This document shows positions 51,962-59,300 of a stretch of DNA of 64,000 nucleotides, one piece after another. The notes below the pieces were generated by a model. The model was not told the origin of the DNA, did not search any database, and worked only from the letters and a program-made list of their open reading frames with translations. Source of the DNA: Streptomyces sp. CC208A (GTDB lineage Bacteria; Actinomycetota; Actinomycetes; Streptomycetales; Streptomycetaceae); the NCBI RefSeq assembly GCF_030010625.1, contig NZ_JASCXN010000002.1:186001-250000 (forward strand). The letters run 5' to 3'. The first letter of the stretch is position 1; every line of letters begins with the position of its first letter. A program made the translations under genes and the position numbers.

Positions 51962-52720
51962 GCGGAACTCCTTGGGAGGGAAGGGGATGTGCGGGGGTCG
52001 GTGCGCCGAGGCTCGGCCTTCGCACGGCCTCGGGCTCGCGCGGGATGGTCGGCGAGGCGAGAGAGGGATGGTCGGCGAGGCGTGCGAGAGGGAGTCGGCG
52101 CACGCCGCGGTCCGGTACGACCGCGAGCGCGCCGAGCGGGGCGACCTCGGGAGCGGTCGTGACACCACCGGTTTCCGTCAGGATGTTTGTGTCGCACGGA
52201 AGATGAGCAGAGGGTGCGAGGCCGCTCCTGGGCGGGAGCCGTCGTGTGCAGCCGACAGGAGAGGGGAGGCGGCGGGCTGATCGGGAAGCCGGACCATCTG
52301 ATGGGTTACACGTGTCATCTATGCGGTGCCTCCTGTGTAGCACTGATCCCTCGCGGGCGCCAGGCGTCGATTCGGATTCCGTCGCAGTGTTCTTGGTGGC
52401 CGACGGTGAAGTCGCAGGTGTCACGTGTAACTATTCGGAATCGATGGGGCCTCGGGTTCGCGCGTCGCGCTCGTATCTCTTGTGCCGTCGGCCGAGAACA
52501 CCCCATCCTCGGGCGTGGAGCGTCACTCGTGACGCACACCGACGCGACGGCGGTGGCGCTCCCTGAGCGCCGGCCCGCCGTCGGCCGTGAGGCCGGGGAC
52601 CCTGTGCGTGACACGCCCGGGCGACATCCCGGTGGTCACGTCGGTGCTCCCCTGACTCCCACGAAGGATCCGCCTTCGGCCGCGCCCCCGTTGATCGGCC
52701 GTGCCCTCGAAAGGTGTGCC
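51962..52720. other. Long regulatory gap between surE and the PAP2-like gene
   Basis: No supported gene. It contains two operator-like words (52303-52320 and 52416-52433). The PAP2 frame remains open upstream, with an alternative GTG at 52529 preceded by GGAG. An array-like alternation of GTCGGCGAGGCG words occurs near 52050-52090. Confidence 0.5.
52303..52320. promoter_or_regulatory. Operator-like word related to the 31472 palindrome
   Basis: GGGTTACACGTGTCATCT shares 14 of 18 positions with the perfect palindrome at 31472-31489, including the central ACACGTGT core. A weaker inverted relative (AGGTGTCACGTGTAACTA, core CACGTG) lies at 52416-52433. Confidence 0.5.
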
Positions 52721-53446
52721 GTGCTTGATCCGTCCACTTCTGATGTGTCGCGCTCCGGCGCCCCTGCGGTACATCCCGTACACCCCGTCCCCGCACTTCC
52801 GGCACGGGGGACTCCCGCCCTCGGGCTCGTGCTCCTGTGCGTCGTCATGGCGGTGGGCGTCCGTCTGCGCACCGCGGGAGGCGCGTCCGGCCTTCAACCG
52901 CTGGACGATCGCTGGCTGCGGCTCATGGGTGAACCGCGAGCCGGTGCCCTTCACGATCTGGCCAACGCCCTGGACCTGTTGGGAGGCCCGCCCGGCATGC
53001 TGGTGCCGCTGGCGTTCTCGGGCTGTCTGTGCGTCTACGGGCGGTGGAGGTCGGGGCTCTTCGTCTTCACTGTCGCCGTGTTCGGGAGCGGTGTGGTCGT
53101 ACCGCTCCTCAAGTCGGTGGCCGGTCGTCCCCGGCCGCCGCACCCGTCGGTGCTCGTGAGCGACGGCTCCTTCCCGTCCGGACAGGTGTGCGCGGCGGTC
53201 GCGCTCGTGATCGCCGTGGCCGTCGTCGCGTTCCGGCCGCGGGTCAGGACCTGGTGGTGGGCGTTCGGAGCTCTCTACGTCGGCGCGATGGTCTGGAGCC
53301 GGACCTGGCTGCACACCCAGTGGCTGACGGACGCGCTGGGCGGCGTACTGGCGGGCGCCGGTACCGCGCTGCTCCTGTGGTGCGCCTTCGCTCCTCTGCT
53401 GCGCCGCGAGGCGATCCGGATGGCGACCGGCAGGCTGTGGGACTGA
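52721..53446 (+). CDS. PAP2-like membrane protein lacking both catalytic histidines
   Basis: A 241-residue membrane protein with six hydrophobic segments, clearly homologous to the PAP2 phosphatase at 28925-29773 (QPLDDRWLRLMG, LLLWCAFAPLLRREA). Motif 1 (KSVAGRPRP) is kept, but motif 2 reads FPSGQ where the active enzyme has FPSGH, and motif 3 reads SRTWLHTQWLTD where the enzyme has SRTWLHAHWLSD. Both changes are histidine to glutamine (CAG codons). Catalysis by the usual phospho-histidine mechanism should be impossible, so it may bind a lipid phosphate without cleaving it or be decaying. Start taken as the GTG at 52721 with AAAGG upstream; 52529 is an alternative. Confidence 0.82.
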   Translation: MLDPSTSDVSRSGAPAVHPVHPVPALPARGTPALGLVLLCVVMAVGVRLRTAGGASGLQPLDDRWLRLMGEPRAGALHDLANALDLLGGPPGMLVPLAFSGCLCVYGRWRSGLFVFTVAVFGSGVVVPLLKSVAGRPRPPHPSVLVSDGSFPSGQVCAAVALVIAVAVVAFRPRVRTWWWAFGALYVGAMVWSRTWLHTQWLTDALGGVLAGAGTALLLWCAFAPLLRREAIRMATGRLWD

Positions 53447-53909
53447 GGAGAGGACGGGGCCCGGGCGTGGATGCGGGCGGTCGGCCGCGCCGATCCCTTC
53501 AAGTCCGGTGACCGGTCGTCAACCGGCTTCGCTCGACGGCGTCCACGGTGCCTTGACCGGTCGGGGCGGTGGTCTTCCCTTGCCGGGGCGGCCGGTCCCT
53601 TCGCGGACGCGCTGCTCGGGCCGGTTGCCGTCCGCCCGTTCCCCCTGCCGGACGGGTGCGCTGGTGGCGGTGCGGGAACGTGGCGGTGCGCGAACGTCGT
53701 ACCGCGTAGCCGAGCAGGTCGCCGAGGCCCTCGGCGAAAGCGTGGTTCGTGTCCGTCCCGCGCGCTGACCCAGGCGGTTGGACGAGGAGGCGGCGTACCC
53801 GTTCCCGGCCGGGCGCCACGGCCGCGCTTGTGAGCGTACGGGGGAGCGGGGCCGCGCGACGGACCCGCCGGACGGTGGCCGGCCGCACGGAGCGGACGGA
53901 GGCACAAGA
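53447..53909. other. Stretch without a recognisable gene
   Basis: Several overlapping frames on both strands lack motifs and ribosome sites. The terminator that follows belongs to the minus-strand exporter operon. Confidence 0.4.
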
Positions 53910-53957
53910 CCCGGGCGTCCCGGGGAGGGCGGAACCACCCTCCCCGGGACGCCCGGG
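53910..53957. terminator. Strong terminator of the ABC exporter operon
   Basis: Perfect 20-bp stem (CCCGGGCGTCCCGGGGAGGG and its complement) with an 8-base loop, 32 bases beyond the FtsX gene stop. Confidence 0.85.
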
Positions 53958-53988
53958 CGGCCGAGCGCCGCGGATCGTGCCCGGCGGA

Positions 53989-56445
53989 TCACTCCCGTAC
54001 GCCGGCCAGTTCCACCGCCCGGCGGCGCAGGGCGAGTGCGGCGGGGGCCACGGACGAGACCACGGCGAGCACCGCGCAGGTGGCCGCGGACAGGCCGATG
54101 GCCGTCCACGGAAGCTCGACGGTGGTCCGCACCGACAGCAGGCCCAGGGCGCTCCACATGCCCGCCAGGTTGACGCCGGCGACGAGGAGCCCCAGCACTC
54201 CGCCGACCGCCACCACCATCAGCGCCTCGGCACCCACCAGGCGCAGCACCTGCCGCCGGGTGGCCCCGGCCAGGCGCAGCACGGCGAAGTCCCGGACCCG
54301 CTCGGAGGTGGCCATGACCATGGTGTTGGCCACGGCGATGCCGGTGTAGAGGAGGGCGATGCCGAGGACGAGCAGGAGGCCCGTCCGGGTCGTCCCGTGC
54401 GTCCGGGGGGAGTTCGCCCGCACCCACTGGTCCCGGGTGAGGACCTGCCCGCCCGAGGCGTGCACCGCCGCCCGCAGGCCGGCGGCCACCGCGTCCGCGT
54501 CGGCGCCGTCCGCGAGGGCGACGTCGACACGGTCGACGGTCGCGCCGGGGGCGTTGCGCGGGGTGACGTAGACGCCGTTGTCGCCCGTGCCGGTGGCCAT
54601 CACCGCGGCGATCCGCAGCGTCTTCTCCGTACCGTCGCCGAGCCACACCCGCACACGCTGTCCGACGGTGTGGTTCTGCCACTCCTCGTTGACGACGACG
54701 GAGTCGTCGTCGAGGTCGCTCACCCGCCCGGACGTGATCGGCAGGCGGACGGTGGCGGCGAGCGGGCCGGGTTCCGCCGCGCGGGCCTCGTTCCTGTGGA
54801 GCGACACCCCGTCCTCCAGGACGTGGACGGCGGTCGACGCGGTGGCGGACACCTCGGTGCCGGGCACCTCGCGCAGGCTCCGCAGGGTCGCCGGGTCGAA
54901 GCCCGTGCCGCTCGCCGGGGTGACGACGAAGGCGGCGGCCGTCCGTTCACGCACCTCGGTGGCCTTCGCCTCGTTCAGCGTGGCGGTGGCGCCGAGCAGC
55001 GATCCCGCGAGGGCGACCGTGACGAGGACGGGCGCCGCGACCGCGGCGGTGCGCCGCACACCGGCGGCGGCGTTCTCCCGCACCAGCATGCCTCCGGCGC
55101 CGGGCAGCCGGGCCGGAAGCCAGGCGATCAGCCGGGTCAGCGGGCGCACCACCACGGGCGCGAGCAGCGCGACCGCGGCGATCGACAGCATCGGCCGGCT
55201 CACATACGTCTTGCGGTGCAGCAGGTCGCCCGGGTCGCCGAGGAGAGCCAGGCCGAGGGTCACGACGGCGGTCAGCAGCAGCCCCGTGCCGAACAGCAGG
55301 CGGCCCCGGGTCATCGTCCGGGTGTCGACGGACGCCTCGCGCAGCGCCTGGGCGGGGCCGGTGCGGCCCGCCCGCCAGGACGCGGCCACCGCACCGCACA
55401 CCGCGACGAACAGGCCCGTGGAGAAGGCCGCCCAGTAGGGCCAGGTGGCGTCCCCGATGCGGAACCAGGCCGGGGCCAGGCCGTCGTCGACGACCCGGGC
55501 GGCCAGTTCGGGCGCGGCGTACGCGCCGAGCACGCAGCCGGCGGCCGAGGCGAGCACGCCGACCAGGAGGGCCTCGGCGAGGACCATCCGGCGGAGCTGC
55601 CCCGGCGTCGCCCCGGCCGTCCGCAGCAGCCCGAACTCCCGGCGCCGCTGGGCGACCGAGAACGCGAAGGTGGACGCCACCACGAACACCGACACGAAGG
55701 CGGTGACCCCGCCCGCCGTGCCGAACAAGGCGTTCATCGCGACCAGGGCCTCCTTGTCCCGGTCCGGGGCGGCGTCGGCGTGGCGGCGCTCGTCCCCCGT
55801 GAGGACCCGTACGCCCTCGCTGCCGCGCACCGCCGCGCGTACGGCCTCCGCCTCCGCCTCCACGACCAGCTGGGTGCTGGTCGGCGCCAGCTCGGCGGCC
55901 CGTGCGTCGGTGTGGAACACGGCGTTCTCGAAGCCGCGCCCGGCCACGGTTCCGACCACGCGTACCGTGCCGTGACCGGTCAGGACCCGCTCGCCCGGCT
56001 TCGCCCAGTCGCCGCTGACGACGACCTCGTCGGCCGCGCGGGGCGCGCGCCCCGCGTCGAGCTCGTACGGGGCGAAGGCGGCGGTGGACCAGGGGTGGCC
56101 CACCAGGTCGCCAGGACCGCCTTGGGCCCGTACGGCGAACGACCGGTCGGGGACGACGGTTCCCAGCCGTTCCAGCCGTGCGACGACCTCCGCCGGCACC
56201 GCGTGCGGATGGGCGAGCTTCCCCGTCCGCTCGCCGATCGCGGTGGGCACCCGCAGGGTGTCCGCCCCCTTGACCACCACCGGAGCGGCGGCGAACCGCT
56301 CCGGACCGCGGTCGGGCGCGGCCGGCGAGGAGGCGAGCGCCAGGCCCATGACGGCGAGCAGCGCGACACCGAGCGAGAGCGCGACGAAACTTCCGGCGAA
56401 GCCGGTCCAGCGGGTGCGCAGGGTGCGCAGGGCGATGCTCAGCAC
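53989..56445 (-). CDS. FtsX-type ABC exporter permease
   Basis: An 818-residue MacB/FtsX-like permease with the double layout of Streptomyces exporters. A first membrane helix (FAGSFVALSLGVALLAVMGLAL) precedes a large extracytoplasmic domain. A three-helix FtsX core comes around 260-400 (AFVSVFVVASTFAFSVAQRRREFGLLRTAGATPGQLRRM), then a second copy of the layout ends with DFAVLRLAGATRRQVLRLVGAEAL. It starts at the GTG 56445, overlapping the ATPase stop by 7 bases. With that ATPase it likely moves a lipid, peptide or drug out of the membrane; such pairs beside NarL-type systems often answer to cell-envelope antibiotics. Confidence 0.88.
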   Translation of the reverse strand: MLSIALRTLRTRWTGFAGSFVALSLGVALLAVMGLALASSPAAPDRGPERFAAAPVVVKGADTLRVPTAIGERTGKLAHPHAVPAEVVARLERLGTVVPDRSFAVRAQGGPGDLVGHPWSTAAFAPYELDAGRAPRAADEVVVSGDWAKPGERVLTGHGTVRVVGTVAGRGFENAVFHTDARAAELAPTSTQLVVEAEAEAVRAAVRGSEGVRVLTGDERRHADAAPDRDKEALVAMNALFGTAGGVTAFVSVFVVASTFAFSVAQRRREFGLLRTAGATPGQLRRMVLAEALLVGVLASAAGCVLGAYAAPELAARVVDDGLAPAWFRIGDATWPYWAAFSTGLFVAVCGAVAASWRAGRTGPAQALREASVDTRTMTRGRLLFGTGLLLTAVVTLGLALLGDPGDLLHRKTYVSRPMLSIAAVALLAPVVVRPLTRLIAWLPARLPGAGGMLVRENAAAGVRRTAAVAAPVLVTVALAGSLLGATATLNEAKATEVRERTAAAFVVTPASGTGFDPATLRSLREVPGTEVSATASTAVHVLEDGVSLHRNEARAAEPGPLAATVRLPITSGRVSDLDDDSVVVNEEWQNHTVGQRVRVWLGDGTEKTLRIAAVMATGTGDNGVYVTPRNAPGATVDRVDVALADGADADAVAAGLRAAVHASGGQVLTRDQWVRANSPRTHGTTRTGLLLVLGIALLYTGIAVANTMVMATSERVRDFAVLRLAGATRRQVLRLVGAEALMVVAVGGVLGLLVAGVNLAGMWSALGLLSVRTTVELPWTAIGLSAATCAVLAVVSSVAPAALALRRRAVELAGVRE

Positions 56446-57176
56446 GGTACGGCCTCCAGCCCGGTCATGCGCGCGGCGATGCCGTCGGCGCCCGCTCCGA
56501 CGAGCTCCCCGTCGACCCGTCCGTCGACGAGGAAGACGACCCGGTCGGCGTACGAGGCGGCCACCGGGTCGTGTGTGACCATGACGACCGTCTGGCCCTC
56601 GGTGTCGACCATGCGGCGCAGCAGGGCCAGCACCTCACGGCCGGTCCGCGAGTCGAGCGCCCCGGTCGGCTCGTCGGCGAAGAGCACGTCGGGGCGGGTG
56701 ATCAGGGCACGGGCGAGCGCCACCCGCTGCTGCTGGCCGCCGGACAGCTCCGTCGGCCGGTGGCCCGCCCGGCCGCCGAGCCCGACCTGTTCGAGGACCT
56801 CGCGCACCCGGGCCCTGGCCGGGCGCCGGCCGGCGAGCCGCAGGGGCAGCGCCACGTTCTGTTCGGCGGTCAGGGACGGCAGCAGGTTGAACGCCTGGAA
56901 GACGAACCCGACGCGTTCGCGCCGCAGGAGGGTCAGCTTCTTCTCGCTCAGCTCCGTCAGTTCGGTCCCGCCCACGGTGACCGACCCCGACGTCGGGCGG
57001 TCGAGCCCGGCGGCGCACTGCAGCAGGGTCGACTTGCCCGAGCCGGACGGGCCCATGACGGCGGTGAAGGTCCCCCTGGGGAAGGAGAGCGACACCTGGT
57101 CGAGCGCCCTCACCGCGCCGTCGCCGGAACCGTACTCCCGGCTGACGGAGCGCAACCGGATCGCGTCCTCGTTCAT
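56439..57176 (-). CDS. ABC exporter ATPase (MacB/LolD type)
   Basis: A 245-residue ATPase. The Walker A loop is MGPSGSGKSTLL, the Q loop GFVFQAFNLLPSLTA, the signature LSGGQQQRVALARAL, the Walker B VLFADEPTGALD and the H loop VVMVTHDP. It is of the LolD/MacB group that powers FtsX-type permeases. The ATG at 57176 (MNEDAIRLRSVSREYG) gives the family length; the frame stays open upstream but without motifs. It is the first gene of the exporter operon and divergent from the two-component genes. Confidence 0.92.
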   Translation of the reverse strand: MNEDAIRLRSVSREYGSGDGAVRALDQVSLSFPRGTFTAVMGPSGSGKSTLLQCAAGLDRPTSGSVTVGGTELTELSEKKLTLLRRERVGFVFQAFNLLPSLTAEQNVALPLRLAGRRPARARVREVLEQVGLGGRAGHRPTELSGGQQQRVALARALITRPDVLFADEPTGALDSRTGREVLALLRRMVDTEGQTVVMVTHDPVAASYADRVVFLVDGRVDGELVGAGADGIAARMTGLEAVPC

Positions 57177-57366
57177 CGTGTCCTCACTGTTTCGGTGTCG
57201 GTCCTCCCCGCCCCACCCGGCGGCGGGACGGTGACTCCACGAAACCGCGGAACGGTGCCGCGGCGCAGTGCGGCAGGACCGAGACCCGGGGTAGGGCCAG
57301 GCATACCCCCGGTCCACCCCCTGGACCGATGGCACCGGGCGGCGCGGGCCTTCTACGGTGGCGGCC

Positions 57367-58668
57367 ATGGACCCTCGGAACGTGTGGCAGGCCATGTCCA
57401 GGCCCGGTTATCTGCTGTCGGCGTGGCCATGGCGCGCCGTCGCCTATCTGCTCACCGGCGCACTGGCGGGCGTCGTCGTCCTGGGCGCGCTCCTCGGCGC
57501 GGTGGTCGCCGGCGGCGTCCTCGCCCTCGTCCTGGTGGGGCTTCCCCTGCTCGCCGCGGTGGCCCTCGCCGGCGTCCCGGTGGGGTGGGCGGAGCGGTAC
57601 AGGCTGCGCCTGCTCGACCGGGACCCGGCCCCCGACCCGCACCGGGCGCCCTCCGCCGCGGGGTTGCGGCCGTGGCTGGCGACGCGGGTGAGGGAGCGGG
57701 CGACCTGGCGGGAACTCGGCTACACCCTGCTCTTCGCCGGACTGCTGTGGCCGGTCGACGCCCTCGCGGTCGTGGTCGGTCTGCTCGCCCCGGCGGCCAT
57801 GGTCGCGACCCCCGTCCAGATGGCCACGGTCGGCGACGGCCAGGAGGCCAAAGTGCTCAAGGTGTGGACCGTCACCGGCTGGCCGGAGGCCTGCGCCGCC
57901 GCCGTGCTCGGACTGCTCGCCCTGGCTCTGGGCGGCTACCTCCTGGGGGTCGTGGCGGGTGCGCGGGCCGGGCTGACCCGGCTGCTGATCGCGCCGGACG
58001 AGGGCGGGTTGGGGGCCAAGGTCGTGGAACTCACGCGCTCGCGCGTCCGGTTGGTGGACGCCTTCGAGACGGAGCGGCGGCGCATCGAGCGCGATCTGCA
58101 CGACGGCGCCCAGCAGCGCCTGGTGGCCCTCTCGCTCACGCTCGGTCTGGCCCGCCTGGACGCGCCGTCGGGGCCGCTCGCCGACCAGCTCGCCAAGGCA
58201 CACGAGGAAGCGGGCGCGGCGCTCGCGGAACTGCGCGAGCTCATCCACGGCATCCACCCCAAGGTGCTCACGGACTACGGCCTCGAAGCGGCCGTCGCCG
58301 ACGCCGCCGACCGCAGCACCGTCCCCGTCGACGTCGACCTGCGGCTCGCCGGACGGCTGCCCCGGGCGGTCGAGTCCGCCGCGTACTTCGTCGTCCGCGA
58401 GGCCCTCGCCAACGTGGAGAAGCACAGCGGGGCACACCGCGCCGAGGTGAGCGGAGAACACCGGGACGGCCGCCTGGTACTCCAGGTGCGCGACGACGGC
58501 AGGGGCGGCGCGGAGACCCGGGCCGGCACCGGAACCGGCAGCGGCCTGACCGGACTCGGGGACCGGGTGTCGGTCCTGGATGGCAGACTCTCCCTGTCCA
58601 GTCCGCCCGGCGGACCGACCCTGTTGCGTGTGGAGATCCCGTGCGAGTGGACCGAGCGCTTCGTGTAG
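57367..58668 (+). CDS. NarL-type sensor histidine kinase
   Basis: A 433-residue membrane kinase. Four hydrophobic segments make the N-terminal sensor (first pair about 20-75, second pair about 120-205), of the type found in many actinobacterial kinases beside ABC exporters. The HisKA_3 box carries the phospho-histidine in ERRRIERDLHDGAQQRLVAL. The HATPase has the N box VREALANVEKHSG, G1 DDGRGGA and G2 GSGLTGLGDRV. The ATG at 57367 is used; a GTG three codons upstream is possible. The kinase probably controls the divergent exporter through the regulator that overlaps its end. Confidence 0.9.
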   Translation: MDPRNVWQAMSRPGYLLSAWPWRAVAYLLTGALAGVVVLGALLGAVVAGGVLALVLVGLPLLAAVALAGVPVGWAERYRLRLLDRDPAPDPHRAPSAAGLRPWLATRVRERATWRELGYTLLFAGLLWPVDALAVVVGLLAPAAMVATPVQMATVGDGQEAKVLKVWTVTGWPEACAAAVLGLLALALGGYLLGVVAGARAGLTRLLIAPDEGGLGAKVVELTRSRVRLVDAFETERRRIERDLHDGAQQRLVALSLTLGLARLDAPSGPLADQLAKAHEEAGAALAELRELIHGIHPKVLTDYGLEAAVADAADRSTVPVDVDLRLAGRLPRAVESAAYFVVREALANVEKHSGAHRAEVSGEHRDGRLVLQVRDDGRGGAETRAGTGTGSGLTGLGDRVSVLDGRLSLSSPPGGPTLLRVEIPCEWTERFV

Positions 58669-59300
58669 TGCTGGCCGAGGACGGCGTCCTGCTGAGAGAG
58701 GGCCTCATCGGCCTCCTCGGCCGCTGCGGCCACGAGGTGGTCGCGGCCGTGGGGGACGCCCCGGCGCTCCTCGCCGCGGTCGAGGAGCACGTCCCGGACA
58801 TCGTCGTGACGGACGTGCGCATGCCCCCGTCCTTCCAGGACGAGGGGCTGCACGCGGCGGTGCGGCTGCGCGAGAAGCGGCCCGCCCTGCCCGTCCTCGT
58901 CCTCAGCCAGTACGTGCAGCGGGCCTACGCCGCCGAGCTCCTGGACTCCGGTGACGGAACGGGCGTCGGTTATCTGCTGAAGGACCGGGTGGGCCAGGTC
59001 GAGGAGTTCGTCGACGCCCTGCGGAAGGTCGCGGACGGCGGCACCGTCGTCGACCCCGAGGTCGTCCGTCAACTGCTGCGCCGCCGCCGGGATCCCCTGG
59101 AGCGGCTCACCCCGCGCGAGCGGGAGGTCCTCGCGCTGATCGCCGAAGGCAGGTCGAACGGCGCGATCGCCCGCGCCCTGGTGGTGTCCGACGCCGCCGT
59201 CGGCAAGCACATCGGCAGCATCCTCACCAAGCTGGACCTGCCTCCCACGGACGAGACCCACCGCCGCGTCCTGGCGGTCCTCGCCTACCTGCGGGCCTGA
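58641..59300 (+). CDS. NarL/FixJ-type response regulator
   Basis: A 219-residue regulator. The receiver domain has the acidic pair in VVLAEDG, the phospho-acceptor aspartate in IVVTDVRMPPS and the lysine in YLLKDRV. The C-terminal LuxR helix-turn-helix reads LTPREREVLALIAEGRSNGAIARAL then VSDAAVGKHIGSILTKL. The GTG at 58641 has GGAG 6 bases upstream and lies inside the kinase gene (28-base overlap), so the two are coupled. Its stop overlaps the convergent adenylation gene by 16 bases. The likely target is the exporter promoter at 57177-57366. Confidence 0.9.
   Translation: MRVDRALRVVLAEDGVLLREGLIGLLGRCGHEVVAAVGDAPALLAAVEEHVPDIVVTDVRMPPSFQDEGLHAAVRLREKRPALPVLVLSQYVQRAYAAELLDSGDGTGVGYLLKDRVGQVEEFVDALRKVADGGTVVDPEVVRQLLRRRRDPLERLTPREREVLALIAEGRSNGAIARALVVSDAAVGKHIGSILTKLDLPPTDETHRRVLAVLAYLRA

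Noticed and set aside
53749..57234. Plus-strand frame of 1161 codons
   Set aside because: Antisense of the FtsX and ATPase genes; it has no domain motifs and exists because of high GC content.
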